Below are positions 34,956-42,901 of a stretch of 43,010 nt of DNA, piece after piece. The DNA is from Pseudomonadota bacterium (GTDB lineage Bacteria > Pseudomonadota > Gammaproteobacteria > Xanthomonadales > Xanthomonadaceae): the NCBI GenBank assembly GCA_023430045.1, contig JAEZCF010000081.1, positions 1 to 43,010 on the forward strand, given 5' to 3'. A program made the translations under genes and the position numbers. The notes beneath the pieces were generated by a model that had not been told where the DNA came from, did not search any database, and saw only the letters and a list, made by a program, of their open reading frames with translations. Each line of letters begins with the position of its first letter. Position 1 is the stretch's first letter.

Positions 34956-37787
34956 ATGGTTCTTCTGCGCGCTCATCCCCCTTCCTGTTGCGGCGGCGTC
35001 GCGGCCATCGACCTCGCTTCGCGGCTCCGATACCTGGCCTCGCCGCTGTTGCCGGGCGGCCTGATCAGCATCGACAACGCCCCGGCGTTCCAACGGCAGA
35101 CCCCTGCGGCGGGCGGCAGCGGAGGCGAGGCGGCCGCCGTTCTCAACGGATTGAGCCGGGAGGCGATCGAGTGGGGACGTTCGATCGCCGCGTCCCGCAT
35201 CATGCAGGCGGCCGAGCAACTGGTGCCGGGTGTGACCTTCCCCTATGCCCTTTACCTTGCCTACGACGCGCTGGCCGCCACCACCCGCGGCGACCTCGCC
35301 CGCGCGGTACAGACGCTGCCGTTGACCCGCTTGCTCCCCGCCGAAGCCCTGCGATGGCTGGCCGACGTGATGCAGCCGCTGCTGCCGGATCTGCCTGCCA
35401 GTGAGCTGGATCACGAGCAGCTGATCCTCGGGTTGGCGGGGTGTGCGCTGCTGCATCAGTTGCTGGCACGCGAAGGCCACGCACCGGCGGCCACCACCGC
35501 GCGCGTGCGTACCATCCTGCGGCTGTTCCTGCGGTTCCGCTGTGGCGTGAATGTGCTGTCTGGCCTGCGCGGCATCATGCGTCATCGCTCAGAGCATGCG
35601 ATTACCGCTGCAGAACCATCGTGCTGGACCGGCGGCGGCGATGATGAGCCGATGCATGTCCTCTCGCCGCGCGCCGACCGGCGCCTGCCATGCAGTTTTC
35701 CGCTCGCCGTCGGCGGAATCGATGGACGCAGCTCCAATTCCACCACGCCGGCATCCCCTTCGGCATGGCCGCTACCCGGCGCGCAATCGCACAAGACCAG
35801 CGCTTCGGTTTCAGTGCCGAAGCTGGTGATCACGGCTACCCGCATGCACGCACGTACCGCCCTGGGGCTACGTGGCGGCAAGACGGGCAAGACAGGCAAG
35901 ACAGGCAAGACAGGCAAGGCCCATGCCGGCAGCACAGGCAGGCGACGGATCGCCATGACGTTCCGCCGCCAGGAACAGCCGCTGGCCGTCCACATCGGCG
36001 CTGACGATGCGCCGCGTGTGCGCCACGCGGCACATGCTGGCCGCGCGGCGACCGATGAGGCCACGGGCAGGGACCAGGACCCCCAGCCGGCCGTCATTTC
36101 GGGCACGCATGGGCAGAAACGCGATCAGGCCGGCCATGTCTCGCATGCATCCAGCCGGCGCGGCGCGGCACGCCTCGATCTGCCGCCCCCATTCCAGCAT
36201 CCCGAACCGCTGCCGGACGGTTGCCGACAGCAGGGCGGCGGCGAAGCTGCTGGCAGAGTCCGCACATGCGGCCATCCCCGGCCAACCCCGCAGCCGCACC
36301 TGCCGCGACCGCAGGCGCATCCGACCTCGAACTCGACGCCCACAGCCAGCGACGGCAGCACATGGGTGCCGGCCTGTCTGCGCTTCAGGCACGCCGATGT
36401 CGCACGCCTGCAACTGCACCGGTCGACGATCAGCGGCACGGTGCTGCGCTTCTGCGTGCATGCAAACCACACCAATGAATTCGAACAGGCATTCGCTGCA
36501 TCGTCCGGGAACGCGAGCGCCGCCGACTTGACGGCCACTGTTGCGGTGCGCGAGGACCTTCCGCCGGAGCTGCGTAGCCTGCGCATGCGCATGTACGGCG
36601 GGCTGGGAAAGCTGCGCCGGGCCGCGCCCCGCACACCGGTCGCTCTCACCGACGTGACCATCTACAGCGTTTTGACGCTGTCCCCTACCGCGCAGGACAG
36701 CCTGCTCCACCAGCGGTTATCCGGTGCGCGGCTGCTCGCAGGGAACAGTTTCAAGCTCGTCGAGCACGTCGACCTGGCCGGCAGGGCACGGTTGCATGTC
36801 GCCTTCTGCATCGATCGCTCCTCGCCGGTATCGCTGCGAATGAACAGTGGTTTCATCGACGTAGGGCGCGGCATGGATGGTGCCTATGTCGTGGAAGATG
36901 CCGCAAACGGGCTGACTCTGCAGAGCGAGCGCCTGGAGGATCTGGTGAGCGCGCTCGAGACGATCTCAGGCTGCCGTTTCCAGCCGGATGGCCGCGTTGT
37001 CCCGGACGTCTCCGACACCTCTGCGGCGCCCATGCTGGTACGCACACCGTCGCTGTTCGTGGTGGAAGAAGCTGCATCCGGAAACGCTTCCTGGCCCATG
37101 CGGCGGGGGCGTCGGAACGAACCACCGCCGTTCTTTTCGGTGACCCGTTACCGGAGTGCGCCCCACAATCTCACCGGTTATCTGTATCCGGCGAGCTTCT
37201 CCATCCTCGGCGACCGTGTCTTCTACGTCGATGCGGATACCACCTTCGGCGTGCTGCATTTCCGCCAGACGATCCCGCCCAGCGACTGGCTGGTGATGGA
37301 CCGACACCAGGACCATGGGGACGGGTTGGGTGCACGCTGCGGCCTGGTGGAGGCGCGGGGCTATCAGCCCTTGACCATCGTGCAGAAGCTCGAGGAATGC
37401 GGCCTTGCATGGCTGCCGGTGCAGGCGGACGGCCAGCCGAGGTCGTATCCGGATGGCATGCCGCTGAACGCCGCCGGCCGGCTGTCCATGGAATCGGAGT
37501 CACCTGAAGCACGCCTGCCGCCCTGGTTCACGTTCGATGGCGACGTCGTCGTGCTGCCCGACGACGACGACCGATGTCACGAAGTCTGGTTCGCCGTTGA
37601 CGGCCACCATCGACGCGATCGGGTCATTGCCGAGTCCAATGATGATGACGCCATCGCTCTGGCAACAGCCTGCGGGTTCCGCACCGGCGTGCGCTACTCC
37701 GAGGACGAGATCGTCAATGTGCTGCGCAGCAGTGGCCGTGAGCAGCGCGAACAGGATGACGTCGAGGACCGCCTGCTCTGCCTATGA
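34956..37787 (+). CDS. large protein of unknown function, second of a tandem paralogous pair
   Basis: 943 residues, same order of parts as the gene at 32012. The helical domain (about 59-210) begins LSREAIEWGRSIA, parallel to LAAEAIDWGTAIL in the first copy, and runs through VPGVTFPYALYLAYDALAA. The middle (about 211-460) is low complexity and contains a GKT repeat. The C-terminal half holds module A (about 566-674, GNSFKLVEHVDL), module B (about 740-822, GVLHF to LEECGLAWLP) and module C (about 855-929). The copies are diverged, so the duplication is old. Its last 6 bases overlap the convergent MFS gene. No signal peptide is seen. The 139-bp gap before it has no terminator, so the pair may be co-transcribed. 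Confidence 0.82.
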   Translation: MVLLRAHPPSCCGGVAAIDLASRLRYLASPLLPGGLISIDNAPAFQRQTPAAGGSGGEAAAVLNGLSREAIEWGRSIAASRIMQAAEQLVPGVTFPYALYLAYDALAATTRGDLARAVQTLPLTRLLPAEALRWLADVMQPLLPDLPASELDHEQLILGLAGCALLHQLLAREGHAPAATTARVRTILRLFLRFRCGVNVLSGLRGIMRHRSEHAITAAEPSCWTGGGDDEPMHVLSPRADRRLPCSFPLAVGGIDGRSSNSTTPASPSAWPLPGAQSHKTSASVSVPKLVITATRMHARTALGLRGGKTGKTGKTGKTGKAHAGSTGRRRIAMTFRRQEQPLAVHIGADDAPRVRHAAHAGRAATDEATGRDQDPQPAVISGTHGQKRDQAGHVSHASSRRGAARLDLPPPFQHPEPLPDGCRQQGGGEAAGRVRTCGHPRPTPQPHLPRPQAHPTSNSTPTASDGSTWVPACLRFRHADVARLQLHRSTISGTVLRFCVHANHTNEFEQAFAASSGNASAADLTATVAVREDLPPELRSLRMRMYGGLGKLRRAAPRTPVALTDVTIYSVLTLSPTAQDSLLHQRLSGARLLAGNSFKLVEHVDLAGRARLHVAFCIDRSSPVSLRMNSGFIDVGRGMDGAYVVEDAANGLTLQSERLEDLVSALETISGCRFQPDGRVVPDVSDTSAAPMLVRTPSLFVVEEAASGNASWPMRRGRRNEPPPFFSVTRYRSAPHNLTGYLYPASFSILGDRVFYVDADTTFGVLHFRQTIPPSDWLVMDRHQDHGDGLGARCGLVEARGYQPLTIVQKLEECGLAWLPVQADGQPRSYPDGMPLNAAGRLSMESESPEARLPPWFTFDGDVVVLPDDDDRCHEVWFAVDGHHRRDRVIAESNDDDAIALATACGFRTGVRYSEDEIVNVLRSSGREQREQDDVEDRLLCL
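35877..35919 (+). repeat. 9-bp in-frame tandem repeat encoding Gly-Lys-Thr
   Basis: Four copies and a partial fifth of GGCAAGACA (the first ends in G) lie inside the second large paralogue and encode GKTGKTGKTGKTGK. The period is a multiple of three, so changes in copy number would preserve the frame. The paralogue has no equivalent; it carries a His-Arg run in the same low-complexity region. Confidence 0.9.
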
Positions 37788-39017
37788 CCTCTCGCAGGCG
37801 CGACGGCAGGGGTCAAGCGGGAGCATGCCGCTGCGCTGGTCGAGACCGTCACGGCGATCCAACCGGCCGCTCAGGGTGGTCAGCGCGAACGCACCCAGCA
37901 CGACCAGTGCACCCAGCCAGGGCGTGTGCCGCAGCCCGACGTGTTCCACCACCCACCCGCCCGCCCATGCGCCGAGCGCGATGCCGACGTTGAACGCGGC
38001 GATGTTCAGACCAGATGCCACGTCGCCCGCCTCGGCGGCGTGGCGTTGTGCCTGCCGGACCACGTAGAGCTGCAGGCCGGGAACATTGCCGAAGGCCACC
38101 GCGCCGAGTGCCAGTACGCTCAGCAGCATCAGCCAGGGGTGGGGCGCAGTGAACGTGAGCAGGAACAGCGCCAGCGCCAGCAGCGCGAAGATGCGCTGCA
38201 GCGCAGGTATCGGACCCAGCCGATCAGCCAGGCGACCACCCCACAGGTTTCCGAACGCGACGGAAATGCCGTACACCAGCAGTACGCCCGCGACCGCATT
38301 GGCGGAAAAACCGCTGACCTCCCGCAGGATCGGCGCGAGATAGGTGAAGAACAGGAAGGTGCCGCCGTAGCCCAGAGCCGTCATCGCGTAGACCAGCAGC
38401 AGGCGCGGTGCCACCAGCGCTGCCACCTGCCTGCGGAGCGGCGCGGGCGCCGCGGCCGCCATGTTGCGGGGAACGAACAGCAGGCTTCCCAGCAGCGCGA
38501 GCATGCCGAGGCCGGCGACCGCCAGGAACGTCGCACGCCAGCCCAGGTGCTGGCCGATGAGCGTTCCCAACGGCACGCCGGTGACCAGTGCAACCGTCAG
38601 TCCGGTAAACATGATCGCAATGGCGCTGGCTGCCTTCTCCTTCGCCACCACCGACGTGGCGATGATCGAGCCGACGGAAAAAAACACCCCGTGGGCCAGA
38701 CCGGTAATGACGCGGGCGGCAATCAGCGAGGCGTAGCCGGGCGCACACCACGCCACCACGTTGCCGGCGGTGAAGGCCAGCATCAGCGCCACCAGCAGCG
38801 TCTTGCGAGGCACGCGACCGGTCAGCGCGGTCAGCACCGGGGCACCGATGGCCACGCCGAGCGCATACAGGGATACCAGCAGGCCGGCCGACGGCAGGCT
38901 CACCCGCAGGTCTGCGGCGATGGTGGGAATCAGCCCGACGATGACGAATTCGGTGGTGCCGATGGCGAACGCACCGAGCGTCAGCGCCAACAGGGCAAGG
39001 GGAATGCGGCGGTTCAT
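37782..39017 (-). CDS. MFS transporter (DHA1/AraJ-like efflux family)
   Basis: Inner-membrane transporter of 411 residues with 12 predicted helices, starting MNRRIPLALLALTLGAFAIGTTEF. Family motifs include the loop 2-3 motif around LTGRVPRKTLLV and a motif-C-like GVPLGTLIGQHLGWRATF in helix 5. It resembles drug or sugar efflux permeases such as AraJ and YdhP. It is divergent from a LysR gene (39123) with a 105-bp gap, a common regulator-target arrangement. Its 3' end overlaps that of the gene at 34956 by 6 bp, tail to tail. Substrate unknown. Confidence 0.92.
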   Translation of the reverse strand: MNRRIPLALLALTLGAFAIGTTEFVIVGLIPTIAADLRVSLPSAGLLVSLYALGVAIGAPVLTALTGRVPRKTLLVALMLAFTAGNVVAWCAPGYASLIAARVITGLAHGVFFSVGSIIATSVVAKEKAASAIAIMFTGLTVALVTGVPLGTLIGQHLGWRATFLAVAGLGMLALLGSLLFVPRNMAAAAPAPLRRQVAALVAPRLLLVYAMTALGYGGTFLFFTYLAPILREVSGFSANAVAGVLLVYGISVAFGNLWGGRLADRLGPIPALQRIFALLALALFLLTFTAPHPWLMLLSVLALGAVAFGNVPGLQLYVVRQAQRHAAEAGDVASGLNIAAFNVGIALGAWAGGWVVEHVGLRHTPWLGALVVLGAFALTTLSGRLDRRDGLDQRSGMLPLDPCRRACERS

Positions 39018-39122
39018 GACACGGCCCAGCAGAAAGGAAGCGCCGCAGTGTGCGCCGCGCCACGCCACTGAAATACCCGGTTTCACACCAATCACTCTTG
39101 CCTGTCGGTCAATAATGGGCGC
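39018..39122. promoter_or_regulatory. divergent promoter region between MFS exporter and LysR regulator
   Basis: The 105-bp region must hold both promoters and probably the LysR operator. A TTGACC on the minus strand (39107-39112 on plus) is a possible -35 for the exporter, but no good -10 follows at 17 bp. I cannot pick one T-N11-A site with confidence. Confidence 0.45.
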
Positions 39123-40025
39123 ATGAAAACCACGCTTGATGAAATGCAGGCGCTGCTCGCGGTCATCGACAGCGGTACGCTCAGTGCCGCTGCCGAGCGG
39201 CTGGGCCAGACGCCGTCGGGCATCAGCCGCGCACTGGCCCGGCTGGAAGAAAAACTGGGCACCACCCTGCTCACGCGCACCACCCGGCGCCTGCATCTCA
39301 CGGCAGAGGGCGAGGCGTTCGTACGGCAGGCCCGGCAGATCATCGAAGCCGTGGAATCCGCGGAAGAGGACATGGCGCTGCGTCGCCAACGTCCCGCCGG
39401 CCAGCTGCGCGTGGATGCCGCGATGCCGTTCCTGCTGCATGTCATCGCGCCGCTGGTGGCCGGATACCGTCAGCAGTTCCCTGACATCGCACTGGAACTC
39501 AATGGCTCCGAACACTACATCGACCTGCTCGAGCGGCGTACCGATGTGGCGATCCGCATCGGCCCGCTGGCCGACTCCACCCTGCATGCCCGCCGGCTGG
39601 GGCGAAGCCGGCTGCAGGTGGTTGCGAGCCCGGCCTATCTGCGTCGGCATGGCATGCCGGACCAGCCTGCGGCCCTGTCCCGGCACGTGCTGCTGGGCTT
39701 CAATGCCCCGCAGTCGCTGAACCGCTGGCCGTTGCCGGGCGAGGAGGAAGGTCAGTTGCGGATCGATCCGGACATCGCCGTCTCCAGTGGCGAAACGCTG
39801 CGTCGCCTGGCCGTGGAGGGCGTAGGCATCGCCTGTCTCTCCGATTTCGTCACCGCAGGCGACCGTGCCGACGGACGCTTGCTGCCGGTGTTGCCAGATC
39901 AGTTGCTGGATATCCATCAACCGATCCATGCGGTGTATTACCGCAATACGGCGGTGTCCGCACGGATACGTTCGTTTGTGGATTACCTGGCCGAGGCCAT
40001 GGCGGGCAATGCCGGCTTTGCCTGA
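39123..40025 (+). CDS. LysR-family transcriptional regulator
   Basis: Regulator of 300 residues. The N-terminal winged helix (about 1-62) reads LDEMQALLAVIDSGTLSAAAERLGQTPSGISRALARLEEKLG, abbreviated here to its family core GTLSAAAERLGQTPSG. A linker helix and the periplasmic-binding-like effector domain (about 90-295) follow. It most likely controls the divergent MFS gene and itself. The effector is unknown. A GC-rich hairpin lies just after its stop codon. Confidence 0.93.
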   Translation: MKTTLDEMQALLAVIDSGTLSAAAERLGQTPSGISRALARLEEKLGTTLLTRTTRRLHLTAEGEAFVRQARQIIEAVESAEEDMALRRQRPAGQLRVDAAMPFLLHVIAPLVAGYRQQFPDIALELNGSEHYIDLLERRTDVAIRIGPLADSTLHARRLGRSRLQVVASPAYLRRHGMPDQPAALSRHVLLGFNAPQSLNRWPLPGEEEGQLRIDPDIAVSSGETLRRLAVEGVGIACLSDFVTAGDRADGRLLPVLPDQLLDIHQPIHAVYYRNTAVSARIRSFVDYLAEAMAGNAGFA

Positions 40026-40028
40026 AAC

Positions 40029-40067
40029 GGCGGGGCGTGCGGCCGGCAGGGTGTTGGACGCCCCGCC
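40029..40067 (+). terminator. GC-rich hairpin after the LysR gene
   Basis: A perfect 10-bp inverted repeat (GGCGGGGCGT at 40029-40038 and ACGCCCCGCC at 40058-40067, 19-base loop) begins 3 bases after the stop codon. There is no T-tract, so as an intrinsic terminator it is only a candidate. The rest of 40068-40200 holds no gene. Confidence 0.5.
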
Positions 40068-40200
40068 CGGGCAGGGGGCGGTGAACTACACGGACCCTGC
40101 ATCACATCGACCAGCCACGGGATTCACCCGGGAGGTGGCGGCGTCCCGCTGATGGCAGCCACGTACGGGCGGCGCACCAGCATTTCCACTGCCCTGGCGA

Positions 40201-41157
40201 TCACTGCGTACGGTCTGCCGAGTCCAGGTCGGCAACATCCTGTATCGACAAGGACAGACGCGCCGCCTTCAACAGTTCATGCAACTGCTCCACGGTCGTC
40301 GCGCTGACGATCGGTGCGGTCACCGAAGGCCGCGCGAGCAGCCATGCCAATGCAACCTGCGAAGCGCTGGCACCGTGCCGGGCTGCCACGTCATCCAGCG
40401 CCGCGAGGATGTGCAGACCACGTGGATTGAGATAGCGGTCCACCACCGACCGACCCCGTGCGCTGCTCTTGCCAGCGTCCTCGGCACGGCGGTATTTTCC
40501 GCTCAGGAAACCACTGGCCAGCGAGTAATAGCTGATCACGCCCAGTCCTTCGCGCTGCACCACTGGCTCCAGATCGTTCTCATAACCGGAGCGGTCGTAC
40601 AGGTTGTACTCCGGCTGCAGCGTTTCATAGCGGGGCAGGTGGTAGTCGGCCGAGACCTTCAGGGCGTCGGCCAGGCGTGCACCGCTGTAGTTCGATGCGC
40701 CGATGGCGCGCACCTTGCCCTGTTCGATCAGCCGCCCGAACGCGGCGAGCGTGGACTCCAGCGGCGTGGACTCGTCGTCTTCGTGGGCCTGGTAAAGGTC
40801 GATCACGTCGGTCTGCAGGCGGCGCAGCGAATCTTCCACAGCAGCGTTGATGTTGTCAGCGGAAAGACCCGGGCGCTCGGCCCACTTGGCTACCTTGGTC
40901 GCCAGCACCACCTTGTCGCGCTTGCCGCTGCGCGCGAACCACCTGCCGATCAACGTCTCCGACTCGCCGCCCTGGTTGCCCGGCACCCAGGCCGAGTACG
41001 CATCGGCGGTATCCACCAGGTTGAAACCAGCGTCAACGAAGGCGTCCAGCAGGGCGAACGTTGCCTTCTCATCGGCGCTCCAGCCGAACACGTTGCCACC
41101 GAATGCGATGGGGCGGACCTGCAGGCCGGAACGGCCCAGTTCGCGGGTTGCCGTCAT
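40201..41157 (-). CDS. aldo/keto reductase
   Basis: NADPH-dependent oxidoreductase of 318 residues of the YajO/YghZ-like branch. The tetrad is Asp49 (LVDTADAYS), Tyr54, Lys88 (LATKVAKW) and His125 (LYQAHEDD). It starts MTATRELGRSGLQVRPIAFGG; ATG at 41157 has CAGGAG 9 bases upstream, so the longer frame from 41229 is not preferred. It faces the methyltransferase-like gene at 41328 across a 170-bp gap. It differs from dkgB in length and subfamily. Substrate unknown; aldehydes or ketosugars are likely. Confidence 0.92.
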   Translation of the reverse strand: MTATRELGRSGLQVRPIAFGGNVFGWSADEKATFALLDAFVDAGFNLVDTADAYSAWVPGNQGGESETLIGRWFARSGKRDKVVLATKVAKWAERPGLSADNINAAVEDSLRRLQTDVIDLYQAHEDDESTPLESTLAAFGRLIEQGKVRAIGASNYSGARLADALKVSADYHLPRYETLQPEYNLYDRSGYENDLEPVVQREGLGVISYYSLASGFLSGKYRRAEDAGKSSARGRSVVDRYLNPRGLHILAALDDVAARHGASASQVALAWLLARPSVTAPIVSATTVEQLHELLKAARLSLSIQDVADLDSADRTQ

Positions 41158-41327
41158 GGGTGGGATCTCCTGAGGAACGAATGCAACAGCATAGGTCGCA
41201 CGATGTGACCGATATGCGGCAGCGAACACAAAACAGCGTTCCGCAGGCGTCGCATGGATAACGTTTTGTGAACACTCGCGGCGTTTGGGCTGCTAGTCTC
41301 GCCGCATCTTCCGCTGGAAAGACCACC

Positions 41328-42188
41328 ATGAAAGCCGCCTCGCTGCACTGTGCCTGTGTCCTTGCCCTGTCCGCTTCACTGCTGGCCGTGCCGGCCTGGG
41401 CGGCCTCGCCGCAGGCACCTGTCACGGCCATCCAGGCACATCCGGCGCTGGACGCTGCGGTGAAGGCAACCAGCCGCGACCCAGCCAACACCCGGCGCGA
41501 CGTGTACCGTCACCCGGTGCAGACGCTTGCCTTCTTCGGCGTGCAGCCCGGGCAGACCGTGGTGGAAATCACCCCGGGCAACGGCTGGTATTCGGAAATC
41601 CTGGCGCCGTTGCTGCACGACCAGGGTCGCTATGTGGCGGCAGTGGTCGATCCGCAGGCTGTCGCCGAAGGTCGCGGGCGCGATTACCAGCAGCGCAGCC
41701 GCGACGGCCTGGAGAAGAAATTCAGCGCTGCCCCGAAGCAGTTCGACAAGGCCGTCGTGGTCGCTTACGACCCGGCGAGGCCCGTGTTTGGTGAGGCGGA
41801 TTCGGCCGATGTGGTGCTGACCTTCCGCAATGTGCACAACTGGCGCAAGGCCGGCCAGGCACAGGGCATGTTCCAGGGCTTCTTCGATGTGTTGAAGCCC
41901 GGTGGCGTGCTGGGCGTGGTGGAACATCGCGCGAAGGCGGACGTTCCGGACGCTGACGACAGCGGCTACGTTGGCCAGCAGCAGGTGATCGCGATGGCCG
42001 AGGCCGCCGGCTTCAGGCTGGCCGGCAGCAGCGAGGTCAATGCCAATCCGCGCGACACCCGCGACCATCCCAACGGCGTGTGGACGCTGCCGCCGACCAA
42101 CAACCACGACACGGCGGATGAGGCGAAGTACCAGGCCATCGGCGAGAGCGACCGCATGACGCTGCGGTTCGTGAAGCCGGCGAGGTGA
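41328..42188 (+). CDS. exported methyltransferase-like protein
   Basis: Protein of 286 residues related to class I SAM-dependent methyltransferases (COG4798-like). VVEITPGNGWYSEIL corresponds to motif I, and VLTFRNVHNW and GGVLGVVEHR to later motifs. The first 25 residues (MKAASLHCACVLALSASLLAVPAWA) are a clear Sec signal with an AWA cleavage site, so the mature protein should be periplasmic, where SAM is not expected. ATG at 41328 is chosen because it gives a complete signal and has GGAAAG upstream; the ATG at 41268 would add 20 residues in front. Function as an enzyme is doubtful or unusual. Confidence 0.88.
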   Translation: MKAASLHCACVLALSASLLAVPAWAASPQAPVTAIQAHPALDAAVKATSRDPANTRRDVYRHPVQTLAFFGVQPGQTVVEITPGNGWYSEILAPLLHDQGRYVAAVVDPQAVAEGRGRDYQQRSRDGLEKKFSAAPKQFDKAVVVAYDPARPVFGEADSADVVLTFRNVHNWRKAGQAQGMFQGFFDVLKPGGVLGVVEHRAKADVPDADDSGYVGQQQVIAMAEAAGFRLAGSSEVNANPRDTRDHPNGVWTLPPTNNHDTADEAKYQAIGESDRMTLRFVKPAR

Positions 42189-42311
42189 GTCGCGGCGGCC
42201 GTGGGCGCTGCACATCGTCACGATGGCAGCGCCACGCACCGCTCATGGCCCCGGCGCACCCGAAAGCGCGCCATGGAACAATGGAGGGCCGTCCTGCCGT
42301 CGCGACGTTCC

Positions 42312-42848
42312 ATGCTCATCGCCTTCAACAAACCGTTCAACGTCCTGTGCCAGTTCACTGATCGCAGTGTGCCGCCGCGCCCGACGCTGGCCACCTTCGG
42401 CCTGCCGCCGCGGGTGTATGCTGCCGGCCGGCTGGACCATGACAGCGAAGGACTGCTGCTGCTGACCGATGACGGCAAGCTCGCGCACCGCCTGACCGAC
42501 CCGCGCCACAAGGCCGGCAAGACGTACTGGGTGCAGGTGGAGGGCGAGCCGGGCGAGGCGGCATTGGAACGGTTGCGCAACGGCGTGCTGCTCAACGATG
42601 GGCCGACGCTGCCGGCCGGCGTGGAATCCATCGCGCCGCCGTCATTGTGGCCGCGCGATCCCCCTGTACGCTTCCGTAAAACGGTGCCTGACAGCTGGCT
42701 GGCGATCACTCTCCATGAAGGACGCAATCGCCAGGTGCGGCGGATGACCGCGGCCGTTGGCCTGCCGACCCTGCGCCTGGTGCGCGCGTCCATGGGTCCT
42801 TATCGATTGGATGACCTGCAGCCCGGACAGTGGCGGCCGGTGGGCTGA
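42312..42848 (+). CDS. rluE: 23S rRNA pseudouridine synthase RluE
   Basis: RsuA/RluE-type pseudouridine synthase of 178 residues from ATG at 42312 (MLIAFNKPFNVLCQFTD). The catalytic Asp42 is in AAGRLDHDSEGLLLLT. TLHEGRNRQVRRMTAAVG and NDGPTLPAGVE match E. coli RluE, which modifies U2457 of 23S rRNA. There is no N-terminal S4 domain, as in RluE. An earlier in-frame ATG at 42201 would add a basic 37-residue extension; E. coli RluE has one of similar size, so the start is not certain. Confidence 0.92.
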   Translation: MLIAFNKPFNVLCQFTDRSVPPRPTLATFGLPPRVYAAGRLDHDSEGLLLLTDDGKLAHRLTDPRHKAGKTYWVQVEGEPGEAALERLRNGVLLNDGPTLPAGVESIAPPSLWPRDPPVRFRKTVPDSWLAITLHEGRNRQVRRMTAAVGLPTLRLVRASMGPYRLDDLQPGQWRPVG

Positions 42849-42901
42849 CATCACCCGGGCCGGCCACCGATCCCATGGAGGTGGCGGTAGCAACTGTGTT
42901 C

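Noticed and set aside
33599..34957. Minus-strand open frame of 452 codons under the first large paralogue
   Set aside because: The plus-strand frame is the one conserved in the adjacent paralogue.
35877..35919. CRISPR-like array
   Set aside because: Direct 9-bp repeats without spacers inside a coding frame.
32012..37787. Tandem paralogues as type IV secretion (XVIPCD) or type III effectors
   Set aside because: No XVIPCD-like C-terminus, no TTCGC-type plant-inducible promoter box upstream, and no secretion genes in the window; kept only as an open possibility.
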